Shown piece after piece: positions 28,158 to 36,546 of a DNA stretch of 64,000 nucleotides; the first letter of the stretch is position 1; each line of letters begins with the position of its first letter. A program made the translations under genes and the position numbers. Source of the DNA: Chachezhania sediminis (lineage in GTDB: Bacteria > Pseudomonadota > Alphaproteobacteria > Rhodobacterales > Rhodobacteraceae); assembly GCF_009765275.1 (NCBI RefSeq), contig NZ_VOPH01000005.1:248001-312000 (forward strand), in the 5' to 3' direction. The notes beneath the pieces were generated by a model. That model was not told the DNA's origin. It was given only the letters and a program-made list of their open reading frames with translations, and searched no databases.

Positions 28158-29423
28158 CTATAGCCATGACGGTACGCTATCGCGATTAATGATCTCGTCA
28201 ATGGTGGGACGTGCGCGGATAACTGCGAATTGATCGTCTTTCACCAGGACTTCAGGAATAAGCGGTCTTGTGTTGTATTCGCTCGACATGACGGCGCCAT
28301 AGGCCCCGGCCGAGCGGAAGGCGACCAGCGATCCGGGCGGCACCGGCGGCATCATCCGCTGGCGGGCGAAGGTATCGCCAGTTTCGCAGACCGGGCCGAC
28401 GATGTCGAAGGCGCGCTGTTCGATGCCAGCGGCCGGTTCTTGGACGGGCACGATGTCGTGGTGGGCGTCGTACATGGCCGGGCGGATCAGGTCGTTCATC
28501 GCCGCGTCCAGGATCAGGAAGTCCCGCCCCTCGCCCGATTTCACGTAGACGACGGCGGCTACCATCAGCCCGGCATTGCCGGCGATCAGGCGGCCCGGCT
28601 CGATCTCGATCTCGCAGCCCAGGTGACCCAGCGTCCGCTTGATCAAGGCGCCGTATTCCACCGGCAGCGGCGGCGCGCTGTTGGCGCGGGTATAGGGAAT
28701 GCCGAGGCCGCCGCCCAGATCCAGCCTGCGGATGTCGTGGCCGTCGGCGCGCAGCGTCTCGGTCAGCTCCGCGACCTTCTGATAGGCCTGCTCGAAGGGC
28801 TCCAGTTCCGTCAACTGGCTGCCGATGTGGACGTCGATGCCCACGACCTCGATCCCCTCCATCCGGCTGGCGATGGCATAGACCTCGCGGGCGCGGGCGA
28901 TGGGGATGCCGAACTTGTTCTCCGACTTGCCGGTGGCGATCTTGGCATGGGTGCGCGCGTCGACATCGGGATTCACCCTGACGGTGATCGGGGCCTTGGT
29001 GCCCAGTTCCAGCGCGACGCGGTTCAGGACGTCCATCTCGGGTTCGGATTCGACGTTGAACTGGCGGATGCCGCCTTCCAGTGCGGCGCGGATCTCGGCT
29101 TCGGTCTTGCCAACGCCGGAAAAGACGATCCGTTCGCCAGGAACGCCCGCGGCCTTGGCGCGCGCGTATTCGCCGCCCGACACCACGTCCATGCCGGCGC
29201 CCGCATCGCCCAGCGTCTTCAGGATCGCCTGGTTGCTGGCCGCCTTCATCGCATAGCAGACTAGGTGGTCCATGCCGTCCAGCGCCTCGTCGAACAGGCG
29301 GTAGTGGCGCAAAAGCGTGGCCGTGGAATAGACATAGAAGGGCGTGCCGACCTGGGCCGCGATCTCTGTCAGCGGCACGTCCTCGGCATGCAGGACGCCC
29401 TGCTTGTAGGTAAAGTGATCCAT
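28158..29423 (-). CDS. lysA: diaminopimelate decarboxylase
   Basis: PLP enzyme converting meso-diaminopimelate to lysine, last step of the pathway. The 421-aa alanine-racemase-fold protein has YVYSTATLLRHY, CYAMKAASN with the PLP lysine, GVGKTEAEI, HIGSQLTEL, the GGGLGIPY loop, and GPVCETGDTFA with the catalytic cysteine. The ATG at 29423 gives the usual start. Linked to argH and an L,D-transpeptidase upstream and TIGR02302 downstream, 84 nt away. Confidence 0.96.
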   Translation of the reverse strand: MDHFTYKQGVLHAEDVPLTEIAAQVGTPFYVYSTATLLRHYRLFDEALDGMDHLVCYAMKAASNQAILKTLGDAGAGMDVVSGGEYARAKAAGVPGERIVFSGVGKTEAEIRAALEGGIRQFNVESEPEMDVLNRVALELGTKAPITVRVNPDVDARTHAKIATGKSENKFGIPIARAREVYAIASRMEGIEVVGIDVHIGSQLTELEPFEQAYQKVAELTETLRADGHDIRRLDLGGGLGIPYTRANSAPPLPVEYGALIKRTLGHLGCEIEIEPGRLIAGNAGLMVAAVVYVKSGEGRDFLILDAAMNDLIRPAMYDAHHDIVPVQEPAAGIEQRAFDIVGPVCETGDTFARQRMMPPVPPGSLVAFRSAGAYGAVMSSEYNTRPLIPEVLVKDDQFAVIRARPTIDEIINRDSVPSWL

Positions 29424-29539
29424 CGTAAGACGCCCGTCCCTGTCCCTGTTTCCGGGCCCGACCGTCACCGCCCCGCACGGGGCGCGCGCACGCGCCCCAT
29501 CGCGCCCGAGCCGGTCGGCGGCTGCCGCAGGCAGGCGCC

Positions 29540-29556
29540 GGGGCGGGCGGGCGGGG
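29540..29556 (+). other. G-quadruplex motif upstream of lysA
   Basis: Four G-runs separated by single C residues on the plus strand (GGGGCGGGCGGGCGGGG), meeting the G3N1 G-quadruplex definition. It lies in the 247-nt gap between lysA and the L,D-transpeptidase gene, on the non-template side for lysA. A GC-rich hairpin (29479-29498) is nearby. No gene is evident in this gap. Confidence 0.55.
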
Positions 29557-29670
29557 CCGGCAAGGGCGCGATTTCCCGCCCCGTGACACTGGCCTGACCG
29601 TTCATTCCGTCAGCGCCCCGGACTAGACCGAATGCCCCTGCCGCTCAAGCCCCTGCGCGGGGCCTCTGGC

Positions 29671-30099
29671 TCAGGGCCGGATCACCACGGCGACATTGGC
29701 GCGGCCCGCCTGCTCGGCCATGCGGAACAGCGTCGCCGCATGCTCCCGATGCAGCCGGATGCACCCGTGCGAGGCCGGCCGCCCAAGCTGCGCCACCTGG
29801 TCGGTGCCATGGATCGCATAGCCGCCGTGAAAGAAGATCGAATAGGGCATCGGCGCATTGTTGTACTTGCGCGACCGGTGATGGCGGGAAAACCGCGTCG
29901 CCCGGTAATCGCCCGTGGGGGTCAGATAGCCCTGCCGCCCGCTCGACACCGGCCAGTCATAAAGCCACATGCCGTCACGCATCACCGTCATCCGCTGTTC
30001 GGAGAGATCGACATAGGCGGTCAGCACATAGGCCTGCGCGACCGGGGCCTGCAGCGAAAGGAACAGCAGACCGGCCGCCAGCCGGACGGAAAAGGACAT
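29671..30099 (-). CDS. L,D-transpeptidase (YkuD domain)
   Basis: Exported peptidoglycan-crosslinking or lipoprotein-attaching transpeptidase. The 142-aa protein starts with a signal peptide (hydrophobic LAAGLLFLSL, cleavage near AQA-Y) and has the YkuD-domain pattern: SSGRQGYLTPTGDY, YSIFFHGGYAIHG, then the catalytic SHGCIRL motif. It lies between the small lipoprotein gene and lysA, where many relatives have no gene. Confidence 0.93.
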   Translation of the reverse strand: MSFSVRLAAGLLFLSLQAPVAQAYVLTAYVDLSEQRMTVMRDGMWLYDWPVSSGRQGYLTPTGDYRATRFSRHHRSRKYNNAPMPYSIFFHGGYAIHGTDQVAQLGRPASHGCIRLHREHAATLFRMAEQAGRANVAVVIRP

Positions 30100-30205
30100 G
30101 GGCTTACCTCTGGCCGGGACATCCGGACCAGAAGGCGAAAAAAGCGGGCACCGATCAACCGAAACCCAGCCACAGGGTTTCCCGGCCGTTAAGCCCTGCC
30201 GAGTC

Positions 30206-30340
30206 TTACATGGCGCCCAGGCCGTCCGTCAGGTCTGCCGGCGGCGGGGTGCTGTCAACCGGCCGTTCCGGTTCGCCATCCGCGCCACAGCCCGCCAGGA
30301 CACCGGCCAGGGCAAGGGTCAGAACGAAGCGTTTCATCAT
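30206..30340 (-). CDS. small LptM-like lipoprotein
   Basis: A 44-aa lipoprotein gene that falls below common length cut-offs. The reading is [18 protein letters not shown] (lipobox LAGC at residues 15-18), then a short, Pro- and charge-rich tail ending LGAM. The start ATG overlaps the argH stop by 4 nt. Its position between argH and lysA and its size match the YifL/LptM family, whose E. coli member helps LptD mature; equivalence here is inferred from position and size only. Confidence 0.8.
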   Translation of the reverse strand: MMKRFVLTLALAGVLAGCGADGEPERPVDSTPPPADLTDGLGAM

Positions 30341-31728
30341 CCCAGCATCTCTTTCCAGCGTTCGACCTGCGCGCGCACCTGCGCCGGGGCCGTGCCACCA
30401 TAGGACATACGCGAATTCACCGAATTTTCGACCCCAAGGACCGAGAAGACGTCTTCGGTGATTCCGTCATGAACCGCCTTCATGTCCTCCAGCCTCAGGT
30501 CCGGCAGATCGCAGCCGCGCTTTTCGGCCACGGCCACCAGCGAGCCGGTCACATGGTGCGCATCGCGGAACGGCAGGCCCAGCACCCGGACCAGCCAGTC
30601 GGCCAGATCCGTCGCGGTGGAAAAGCCCGACCCGGCGGCGGCGGCCAGCGCGGCCCGGTTGGCGGTCATGTCGCCCACCATGCCGGTCATCGCGGCCAGC
30701 GCCAGCGACCAGTTGTCGGCTGCGTCGAAGACCTGTTCCTTGTCTTCCTGCATGTCCTTGGAATAGGCCAAGGGCAGCCCCTTCATCACCATGGTCAGCG
30801 CCACGTTCGCACCGAAGATCCGGCCGATCTTGGCCCGGATCAGTTCTGCCGCGTCCGGGTTCTTTTTCTGCGGCATGATGGACGAGCCGGTCGAGAAACG
30901 GTCCGACAGCGTCACGAAGCGGAACTGGGCCGAGGACCAGATCACCAGTTCTTCCGCCAGCCGCGAGAGGTGCATCGCCGAAATCGAGGCGACCGACAGG
31001 TATTCCAGCGCGAAGTCGCGGTCGCTGACAGCATCCAGAGAATTCGCCGCCGGCCGGGCAAAGCCCAGCGCTGCCGCGGTCATCTCGCGGTCGATCGGGA
31101 AGGACGTCCCGGCCAGGGCGGCCGCGCCCAGCGGGCATTCGTTCATCCGTGCGCGGGCATCGCGCACACGGGACAGGTCGCGGCCCAGCATTTCGACATA
31201 GGCCATCATGTGATGACCCCAGGTTACCGGCTGCGCGGTCTGCAGATGGGTGAAGCCCGGCATCACCCAGTCGGCTCCGGCCTCTGCCTGGACCAGCAGC
31301 GCGCGGATCAGCGCCTCGATCCCTTCGGCCGCCTGGTCCAGCTGGTCGCGGACCCACAGCTTGAAATCGGTCGCAACCTGGTCATTCCGGCTGCGGCCTG
31401 TGTGCAGGCGCCCGGCCGGTTCGCCGATCACGTCCTTCAGGCGGGCCTCCACGTTCATGTGGATGTCTTCCAGCGCCTTGGAAAAGGCGAACTCGCCCGA
31501 CTCGATCTCTGACAAGACCGTGAGCAGGCCTTCCCGGATCGCTTCGGCATCGCTATCCGTAATGATGCCCGTGGCGCCCAACATGGCGGCATGGGCCCTC
31601 GAACCGGCAATATCCTGTGCGGCCAGCCGGCGGTCGAAGTCGATCGAGGCATTGATCGCCTCCATGATCGCATCCGGCCCGGCGGCGAAACGGCCGCCCC
31701 ACATCTGGTTCGAGGTTTGCTCTGACAT
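30337..31728 (-). CDS. argH: argininosuccinate lyase
   Basis: Last step of arginine synthesis, splitting argininosuccinate to arginine and fumarate. The 463-aa protein has [37 protein letters not shown]-type signature [12 protein letters not shown], and the C-terminal [11 protein letters not shown]. It starts only 27 nt from the divergently transcribed tlpA-like gene and ends in a 4-nt overlap with the small lipoprotein gene. Confidence 0.97.
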   Translation of the reverse strand: MSEQTSNQMWGGRFAAGPDAIMEAINASIDFDRRLAAQDIAGSRAHAAMLGATGIITDSDAEAIREGLLTVLSEIESGEFAFSKALEDIHMNVEARLKDVIGEPAGRLHTGRSRNDQVATDFKLWVRDQLDQAAEGIEALIRALLVQAEAGADWVMPGFTHLQTAQPVTWGHHMMAYVEMLGRDLSRVRDARARMNECPLGAAALAGTSFPIDREMTAAALGFARPAANSLDAVSDRDFALEYLSVASISAMHLSRLAEELVIWSSAQFRFVTLSDRFSTGSSIMPQKKNPDAAELIRAKIGRIFGANVALTMVMKGLPLAYSKDMQEDKEQVFDAADNWSLALAAMTGMVGDMTANRAALAAAAGSGFSTATDLADWLVRVLGLPFRDAHHVTGSLVAVAEKRGCDLPDLRLEDMKAVHDGITEDVFSVLGVENSVNSRMSYGGTAPAQVRAQVERWKEMLG

Positions 31729-31755
31729 GTCTTGCTACCCTTGGGAGGACGCCTC

Positions 31756-32319
31756 TTGCGCCTGGTTCGGTCCGCCGCTCTTTATCTCTCGATCGCGCTC
31801 GGTGCAAATGCCGCCGCCGCCGCCGACATTGACACGCTGGAAGGCCTGCGCGACGGCGACCTGAAGAAACTGACCTTCGCGGACCCGAAACCGGTGCCCG
31901 ATATCGCCTTCTTCCTGCCCGACGGGTCGGAAACGACGCTGGAAGCCTATCGCGGGAAATACGTGCTGGTGAACTTCTGGGCCACCTGGTGCGCGCCCTG
32001 CCGCAAGGAAATGCCCGAACTGAACGCGCTGCAGCAGGAATTCGGCGGCGACAGGTTCGAAGTGCTGACCATCGCCACGGGCCGGAACTCTCCCGCGGGG
32101 ATCAACAAGTTCTTCGCGGAAACGGACATCACCGCACTGCCCAAGGCCACCGACCCGAAATCGGCGCTGGCGCGCGAGATGGGCGTTCTGGGCCTGCCGA
32201 TCACCGTCCTGATCGACCCCGACGGGAACGAGATCGCGCGCCTGATGGGCGACGCGGCCTGGCATTCCGACAGCGCCCGCGCCATTGCAGCCGAACTGGT
32301 GGCGACGCCCGAAGGCTGA
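31756..32319 (+). CDS. TlpA-family thiol:disulfide oxidoreductase
   Basis: Exported thioredoxin-like protein. From the preferred TTG start it is 187 aa: a signal peptide (residues 1-23, MRLVRSAALYLSIALGANAA), then a thioredoxin fold with the WCAPC redox motif at 78-82 and the cis-Pro at GLPITVLIDPDG. GGGAGGA (31743-31749) stands 6 nt before this TTG; an upstream in-frame TTG at 31732 lacks such a site. Substrates may include cytochrome c-maturation or periplasmic proteins; unproven. Divergent from argH. Confidence 0.9.
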   Translation: MRLVRSAALYLSIALGANAAAAADIDTLEGLRDGDLKKLTFADPKPVPDIAFFLPDGSETTLEAYRGKYVLVNFWATWCAPCRKEMPELNALQQEFGGDRFEVLTIATGRNSPAGINKFFAETDITALPKATDPKSALAREMGVLGLPITVLIDPDGNEIARLMGDAAWHSDSARAIAAELVATPEG

Positions 32320-32344
32320 TCCCCCTGCCCTTCCGTCTGCCAAT

Positions 32345-32432
32345 GGCCCCGCGCGGGCCGGGCGGCGAGGGCGGAAACCGCAGGTTTCCGACCGATGGGC
32401 GGGCGGGCGGGCCGCCCGGCCCGCGCGGGGCC
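32345..32432. repeat. nested inverted repeat with G-quadruplex motif
   Basis: Two perfect 22-nt arms (32345-32366 and 32411-32432) flank 44 nt that hold a second perfect hairpin (CGGAAACC, GCA loop, GGTTTCCG at 32372-32390) and a G3N1 G-quadruplex run at 32397-32411 (four G-triplets separated by single C). It fills the gap between the converging tlpA-like and tag genes. Confidence 0.9.
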
Positions 32433-32449
32433 CTGCCCTGCCGTCCCGT

Positions 32450-33022
32450 CTAACGCACCGCCAGCTTCGCCACCGGATCGTGCCGATGACAATTCAGCGT
32501 GTGGTCGTTGACCATGCCAACGGCCTGCATGAAGGCATAGACGATGGTCGGCCCGCAGAACCGGAACCCGCGCTTCTTCAGGTCCTTCGAAATCCGCGTA
32601 GACAGATCCGTCGCCGCCGGCACTTCTGCCATGGTGGCTAACCGCGACTGCAACGGCGCGCCGTCGACGTAATTCCACAGGAACCGGTCGAAGCCCCCGT
32701 CTTTCTCCATCTCCAGCCAGATCCGGGCGTTGGAAATCGTGGCCTCGATCTTGCCGCGGTGGCGGATGATCCCGGCATTGGTCAGAAGCTTGGCCACCTC
32801 GTCCTCGCCCCAGCCTGCCACGATCTGCGGTTCGAATTCGGCGAAGGCCTCGCGGAAGTTCTCGCGTTTCTTCAGGATCGTGATCCAGCTCAAGCCCGCC
32901 TGGAACCCGTCCAGGATCAGCTTTTCCCACAAGGCGCGGCTGTCCCATTCGGGAACGCCCCACTCTGTGTCGTGATAGTCGATGTAGATCTGTTCCGATC
33001 CCACCCAGGCGCACCGTTCCAC
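32450..33022 (-). CDS. tag: DNA-3-methyladenine glycosylase I
   Basis: Base-excision repair enzyme that removes 3-methyladenine. The 190-aa protein from the GTG at 33022 starts VERCAWVGS and has the IYIDYHDTEWG, SWITILKKREN and FCGPTIVYAFMQAVGMVNDH motifs; zinc-binding Cys and His are in place, including the C-terminal CHRHD. AGGAG precedes the GTG by about 6 nt, so this start is preferred over the longer frame. The Trp of SWIT and the GPTI loop match active Tag enzymes. Confidence 0.94.
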   Translation of the reverse strand: MERCAWVGSEQIYIDYHDTEWGVPEWDSRALWEKLILDGFQAGLSWITILKKRENFREAFAEFEPQIVAGWGEDEVAKLLTNAGIIRHRGKIEATISNARIWLEMEKDGGFDRFLWNYVDGAPLQSRLATMAEVPAATDLSTRISKDLKKRGFRFCGPTIVYAFMQAVGMVNDHTLNCHRHDPVAKLAVR

Positions 33023-33115
33023 GCAACTCTCCTGCCTTGCAGACCTTGTCGGCGTCCTTTTGCACACAACTCTTGGCAAATCCAAAGCTTAAGCCGCGCT
33101 TGACAATTTTGCGCC

Positions 33116-34081
33116 ATGTCTCTGGGGCACCGACCCTGTTTCCGATTGCCGCTGGATGCACCCATGCCAAAGACACGACTGTCCGAACCGCTCCCCGACC
33201 CGGACGAGGCCGCCTGGATTCGCGATGCCGAAGACGATGCGCGCGCCGGTCTGCGCACCGGCACGGACCACCTGGCCGAACGGACCCGGCCCGGCATCAG
33301 GCGCGACCGCGGCAACCCCCTGGACGAGGCGGTGGCGCTGCGCGACCACGACCTTATGAACATCGTCGAACAGGCCGTCCGCCACCGCGACTGTGTCCTG
33401 GCCTACCAGCCGGTGGTCGAGGCGCGACCGCCCCACCGGGTGGTCTTCCACGAAGGCCTGATCCGCGTGCTGGACCCGACCGGCCGGCCGATCCCGGCCC
33501 GCGAATTCATGCCCATCGTGGAAACCAGCGAGATCGGGCGCGAACTGGATTGCGCATCGCTGTCGCTGGGTCTGAAGGCGCTGGAACGGCATCCATCCCT
33601 GCGGCTGTCGGTGAACATGTCGGCCCGCACCGCAGGCTACCGCCGCTGGATGCAGATCCTTGACCGGGCGCTGCGGCGCGACTCCGGCATCGGACCCCGC
33701 CTGACGCTGGAGATTTCAGAACCTTCGATCGCGGCCGTGCCGGACCTGATCCGCGATTTCATGGAGCGGGTCGCCTCCCGCGGGGTGGCATTCGCGCTGG
33801 ACGATTTCGGCGCCGGCCCGACGCTTCTGCGCGCGCTGCGCGACAGCCTGTTCGACGCGGTGAAAATCGATGCGCGCTTCATCCGCGGCATCACCTCCAA
33901 CCAGGACAACGAGGCTTTGGTCCGGGCCATGACCGGGATCGCACACGCTTTTGGAATGGGCCTGATGGCTGTCGGCGTCGAATCGCAATCCGATACGGAT
34001 TTCCTTGCCGCCATGGGGGTCGATTGCGTGCAGGGCTACGGGTTCGGCGCCCCGACTCTGCGGCCGCCCTGGGAAAACTAG
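33116..34081 (+). CDS. stand-alone EAL-domain cyclic-di-GMP phosphodiesterase
   Basis: The 321-aa protein is an EAL domain without GGDEF or obvious membrane segment. All catalytic residues are recognisable: Glu113 (in EGLIR), Arg117, Asn167 (NMSAR), Glu199 (LEISE), Asp229-Asp230 (DDFGAG), Lys250 (KID), Glu289 and Gln306 (QGYGF). The EAL motif reads EGL, a tolerated variant. The first 80 residues are charged and lack clear homology. An alternative start is the ATG at 33164 (MPKTRLSEP); neither has a strong ribosome site. Confidence 0.85.
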   Translation: MSLGHRPCFRLPLDAPMPKTRLSEPLPDPDEAAWIRDAEDDARAGLRTGTDHLAERTRPGIRRDRGNPLDEAVALRDHDLMNIVEQAVRHRDCVLAYQPVVEARPPHRVVFHEGLIRVLDPTGRPIPAREFMPIVETSEIGRELDCASLSLGLKALERHPSLRLSVNMSARTAGYRRWMQILDRALRRDSGIGPRLTLEISEPSIAAVPDLIRDFMERVASRGVAFALDDFGAGPTLLRALRDSLFDAVKIDARFIRGITSNQDNEALVRAMTGIAHAFGMGLMAVGVESQSDTDFLAAMGVDCVQGYGFGAPTLRPPWEN

Positions 34082-34350
34082 CCCTGGCCCGTCCTGCGGT
34101 CCGCCCCCATCGGCAGTGAGCCGGCCTGCCGCGGCCGCAAGATAGGCCATGTCACGCCCCGCGTCGGTCCGCCGCCGCAAGCCCCACGCCACAGCGCAGT
34201 TGCCGCAAGTGCAGCATTCGGATAACACCGAGATCGTGGGCGTGGGAGGACCGTCGCCCGGGTGCTGTCCCGTACCGTCGAGAACGCAGGGCCGGTGTCC
34301 GTGCACGCGCCCAAGGTATCCTGACCCCAGGCTGGCAGAGGACAACAATC

Positions 34351-35526
34351 ATGACCAATGTAGTTATCGCATCCGCGGCACGTACGGCCGTCGGCAGCTT
34401 TGGCGGCACGCTCGCCGGAACCCCCGCCCACGACCTGGGCAAGGTGGTGCTGGAAGCCGTGGTCGAGCGCGCCGGCATCGACAAGGCCGACGTCGACCAG
34501 ACGATCCTGGGCCAGGTGCTGACCGCCGCCCAGGGCCAGAACCCCGCGCGCCAGGCCCATGTCAACGCCGGCCTGCCGGAATCCAGCGTCGCTTGGGGCA
34601 TCAACCAGGTCTGCGGATCGGGCCTGCGCGCTGTGGCGCTGGGAGCCCAGCACGTGGCGCTTGGCGATGCCGACGTGGTGATCGCCGGTGGCCAGGAAAA
34701 CATGTCGATGAGCCCCCATGCCGCCAACCTGCGCAACGGGCACAAGATGGGCGACATGTCCTATATCGACACGATGATCCGCGACGGGCTGTGGGACGCT
34801 TTCAACGGCTATCACATGGGCCAGACCGCCGAGAACGTCGCCCAGCAATGGCAGATCAGCCGCGAAATGCAGGACGAATTCGCCGTCGCCTCGCAGAACA
34901 AGGCCGAAGCCGCGCGCAAGGCCGGCAAGTTCGCGGACGAGATCGCGGCCGTCACCATCAAGACCCGCAAGGGCGAGGTGGTCTTCGACGCCGACGAATA
35001 CATCCGCGAAGGCGCCACGATCGAGGCGATGCAGAAACTGCGCCCCGCCTTCGCCAAGGACGGCTCCGTCACCGCGGCCAACGCGTCCGGCATCAATGAC
35101 GGCGCGGCCGCTGTCCTGCTGATGTCGGCGGACAATGCCGAAAAGCGCGGGATCACACCGCTGGCGCGAATCGTTTCCTTCGCGACCGTGGGCCTGGACC
35201 CGTCGATCATGGGCGTGGGGCCGATCTATGCGTCGCGCAAGGCGCTGGAAAAGGCCGGCTGGAAGGCCGACGACCTGGACCTGATCGAAGCGAACGAGGC
35301 CTTCGCGGCCCAGGCCTGCGCCGTGAACAAGGACATGGGCTGGGATCCGGCCAAGGTGAACGTGAACGGCGGTGCCATCGCCATCGGTCACCCGATCGGC
35401 GCCTCGGGCGCGCGCGTCCTGAACACCCTACTGTTCGAAATGCAGCGCCGGGATGCCAAGAAGGGTCTGGCGACCCTGTGCATCGGCGGCGGCATGGGTG
35501 TGGCAATGTGCGTCGCACGCGACTGA
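34351..35526 (+). CDS. phaA: acetyl-CoA C-acetyltransferase
   Basis: Beta-ketothiolase condensing two acetyl-CoA to acetoacetyl-CoA for polyhydroxybutyrate or related routes. The 391-aa thiolase has the nucleophile Cys88 in [11 protein letters not shown], the [11 protein letters not shown] loop, the NEAFAAQ segment, the [16 protein letters not shown] motif with catalytic His, and the second Cys in ATLCIGGG near the C-terminus. GAGGA precedes the ATG. An intrinsic terminator follows before phaB. Confidence 0.96.
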   Translation: MTNVVIASAARTAVGSFGGTLAGTPAHDLGKVVLEAVVERAGIDKADVDQTILGQVLTAAQGQNPARQAHVNAGLPESSVAWGINQVCGSGLRAVALGAQHVALGDADVVIAGGQENMSMSPHAANLRNGHKMGDMSYIDTMIRDGLWDAFNGYHMGQTAENVAQQWQISREMQDEFAVASQNKAEAARKAGKFADEIAAVTIKTRKGEVVFDADEYIREGATIEAMQKLRPAFAKDGSVTAANASGINDGAAAVLLMSADNAEKRGITPLARIVSFATVGLDPSIMGVGPIYASRKALEKAGWKADDLDLIEANEAFAAQACAVNKDMGWDPAKVNVNGGAIAIGHPIGASGARVLNTLLFEMQRRDAKKGLATLCIGGGMGVAMCVARD

Positions 35527-35565
35527 TACAGATCAAAGTCCACGTCATATGATGGTGGTTAATGG

Positions 35566-35598
35566 AACCTGCGGCAAATGCCGCAGGTTTCTTTTTTT
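35566..35598 (+). terminator. intrinsic terminator between phaA and phaB
   Basis: A perfect 10-bp stem (AACCTGCGGC / GCCGCAGGTT) with an AAAT loop is followed by TCTTTTTTT. It begins 40 nt after the phaA stop. Confidence 0.95.
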
Positions 35599-35676
35599 GT
35601 CCGCGAAATAATATTGCGCAAACAGCCCATTGCGGCTTAACAAGATTATGCTGACTTTTTTGGAGGAACGATCAGA

Positions 35677-36399
35677 ATGTCTCGTGTAGCCTTAGTGACC
35701 GGTGGCAGCCGGGGGATCGGCGCGGCCATCAGCAAGGCCCTGAAGGGCGCCGGTTACACGGTGGCCGCCAGCTATGCCGGTAACGATGAAGCGGCAGCCA
35801 AGTTCACCGAAGAAACCGGTATCAAGACCTACAAGTGGGATGTGGGCAACTACGAGGCGTCGAAGGCCGGGCTGGCGCAGGTCGAATCGGACCTTGGCCC
35901 CATCGATGTGGTCGTGGCCAATGCCGGCATCACCCGTGACGCCCCGTTCCACCGGATGACCCCGGAACAGTGGCACGACGTGGTGAACACCAACTTGACC
36001 GGCGTCTTCAACACCGTGCACCCGATCTATCCGGGCATGCGCGAACGCGGCTTCGGCCGGGTGATCGTCATCAGCTCGATCAACGGGCAGAAGGGCCAGT
36101 TCGGCCAGGTGAACTATTCCGCAACCAAGGCGGGCGACCTGGGCTTCGTGAAGGCGCTGGCGCAGGAAGGTGCTGCCAAGGGCATCACCGCGAACGCGAT
36201 CTGCCCCGGCTACATCGCGACCGACATGGTCATGGCGGTGCCGGAAAAGGTGCGCAATTCGATCATCGCGCAGATCCCCACCGGCCGCCTGGGCGAACCG
36301 GAAGAGATCGCGCGCTGCGTGGTCTTCCTGGCCTCGGACGATGCGGCCTTCCTGAACGGGTCGACCATCACCGCGAATGGCGGTCAGTTCTTCGTCTGA
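35677..36399 (+). CDS. phaB: acetoacetyl-CoA reductase
   Basis: NADPH-dependent short-chain dehydrogenase reducing acetoacetyl-CoA to R-3-hydroxybutyryl-CoA. The 240-aa protein has VTGGSRGIGAAI, the NAG motif in VVANAGITRD, catalytic Ser-Tyr-Lys in INGQKGQFGQVNYSATKAG, and a C-terminal TANGGQFFV. GGAGGA lies 8 nt before the ATG. It is separated from phaA by an intrinsic terminator, so it needs its own promoter or readthrough. No phaC synthase is in the window. Confidence 0.96.
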   Translation: MSRVALVTGGSRGIGAAISKALKGAGYTVAASYAGNDEAAAKFTEETGIKTYKWDVGNYEASKAGLAQVESDLGPIDVVVANAGITRDAPFHRMTPEQWHDVVNTNLTGVFNTVHPIYPGMRERGFGRVIVISSINGQKGQFGQVNYSATKAGDLGFVKALAQEGAAKGITANAICPGYIATDMVMAVPEKVRNSIIAQIPTGRLGEPEEIARCVVFLASDDAAFLNGSTITANGGQFFV

Positions 36400-36411
36400 G
36401 CCTTGAAATCC

Positions 36412-36440
36412 GGCCGGCGGGGGATCACCCCTCGCCGGCC
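36412..36440 (+). terminator. long hairpin after phaB
   Basis: GGCCGGCGGGGG pairs with CCCC and CGCCGGCC (one unpaired T) around a short ATCA loop, 12 nt after the phaB stop codon. There is no T-run, so termination is likely but not certain. Confidence 0.55.
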
Positions 36441-36546
36441 ACCGCCTCCCGCCGCGGTTCGGGAAGCGGTGCGGTGCCGATACGCCGCGGGACCAGGCCG
36501 CACCAGGGGTCGTGATTATTTCCGCCGGGCCTGCTATCGGGCGGTC

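Noticed and set aside
29447-29589. A 46-codon minus-strand frame (MNGQASVTGREIA...) between the L,D-transpeptidase and lysA.
   Set aside because: No ribosome site, composed of Pro/Arg/Gly from GC-rich repeats, no family pattern.
35600-35676. A possible phaB promoter (TTGCGC or TTGCGG with TATGCT or GATTAT).
   Set aside because: No pairing of these hexamers gives a spacer close to 17 nt, so the claim was not supportable.
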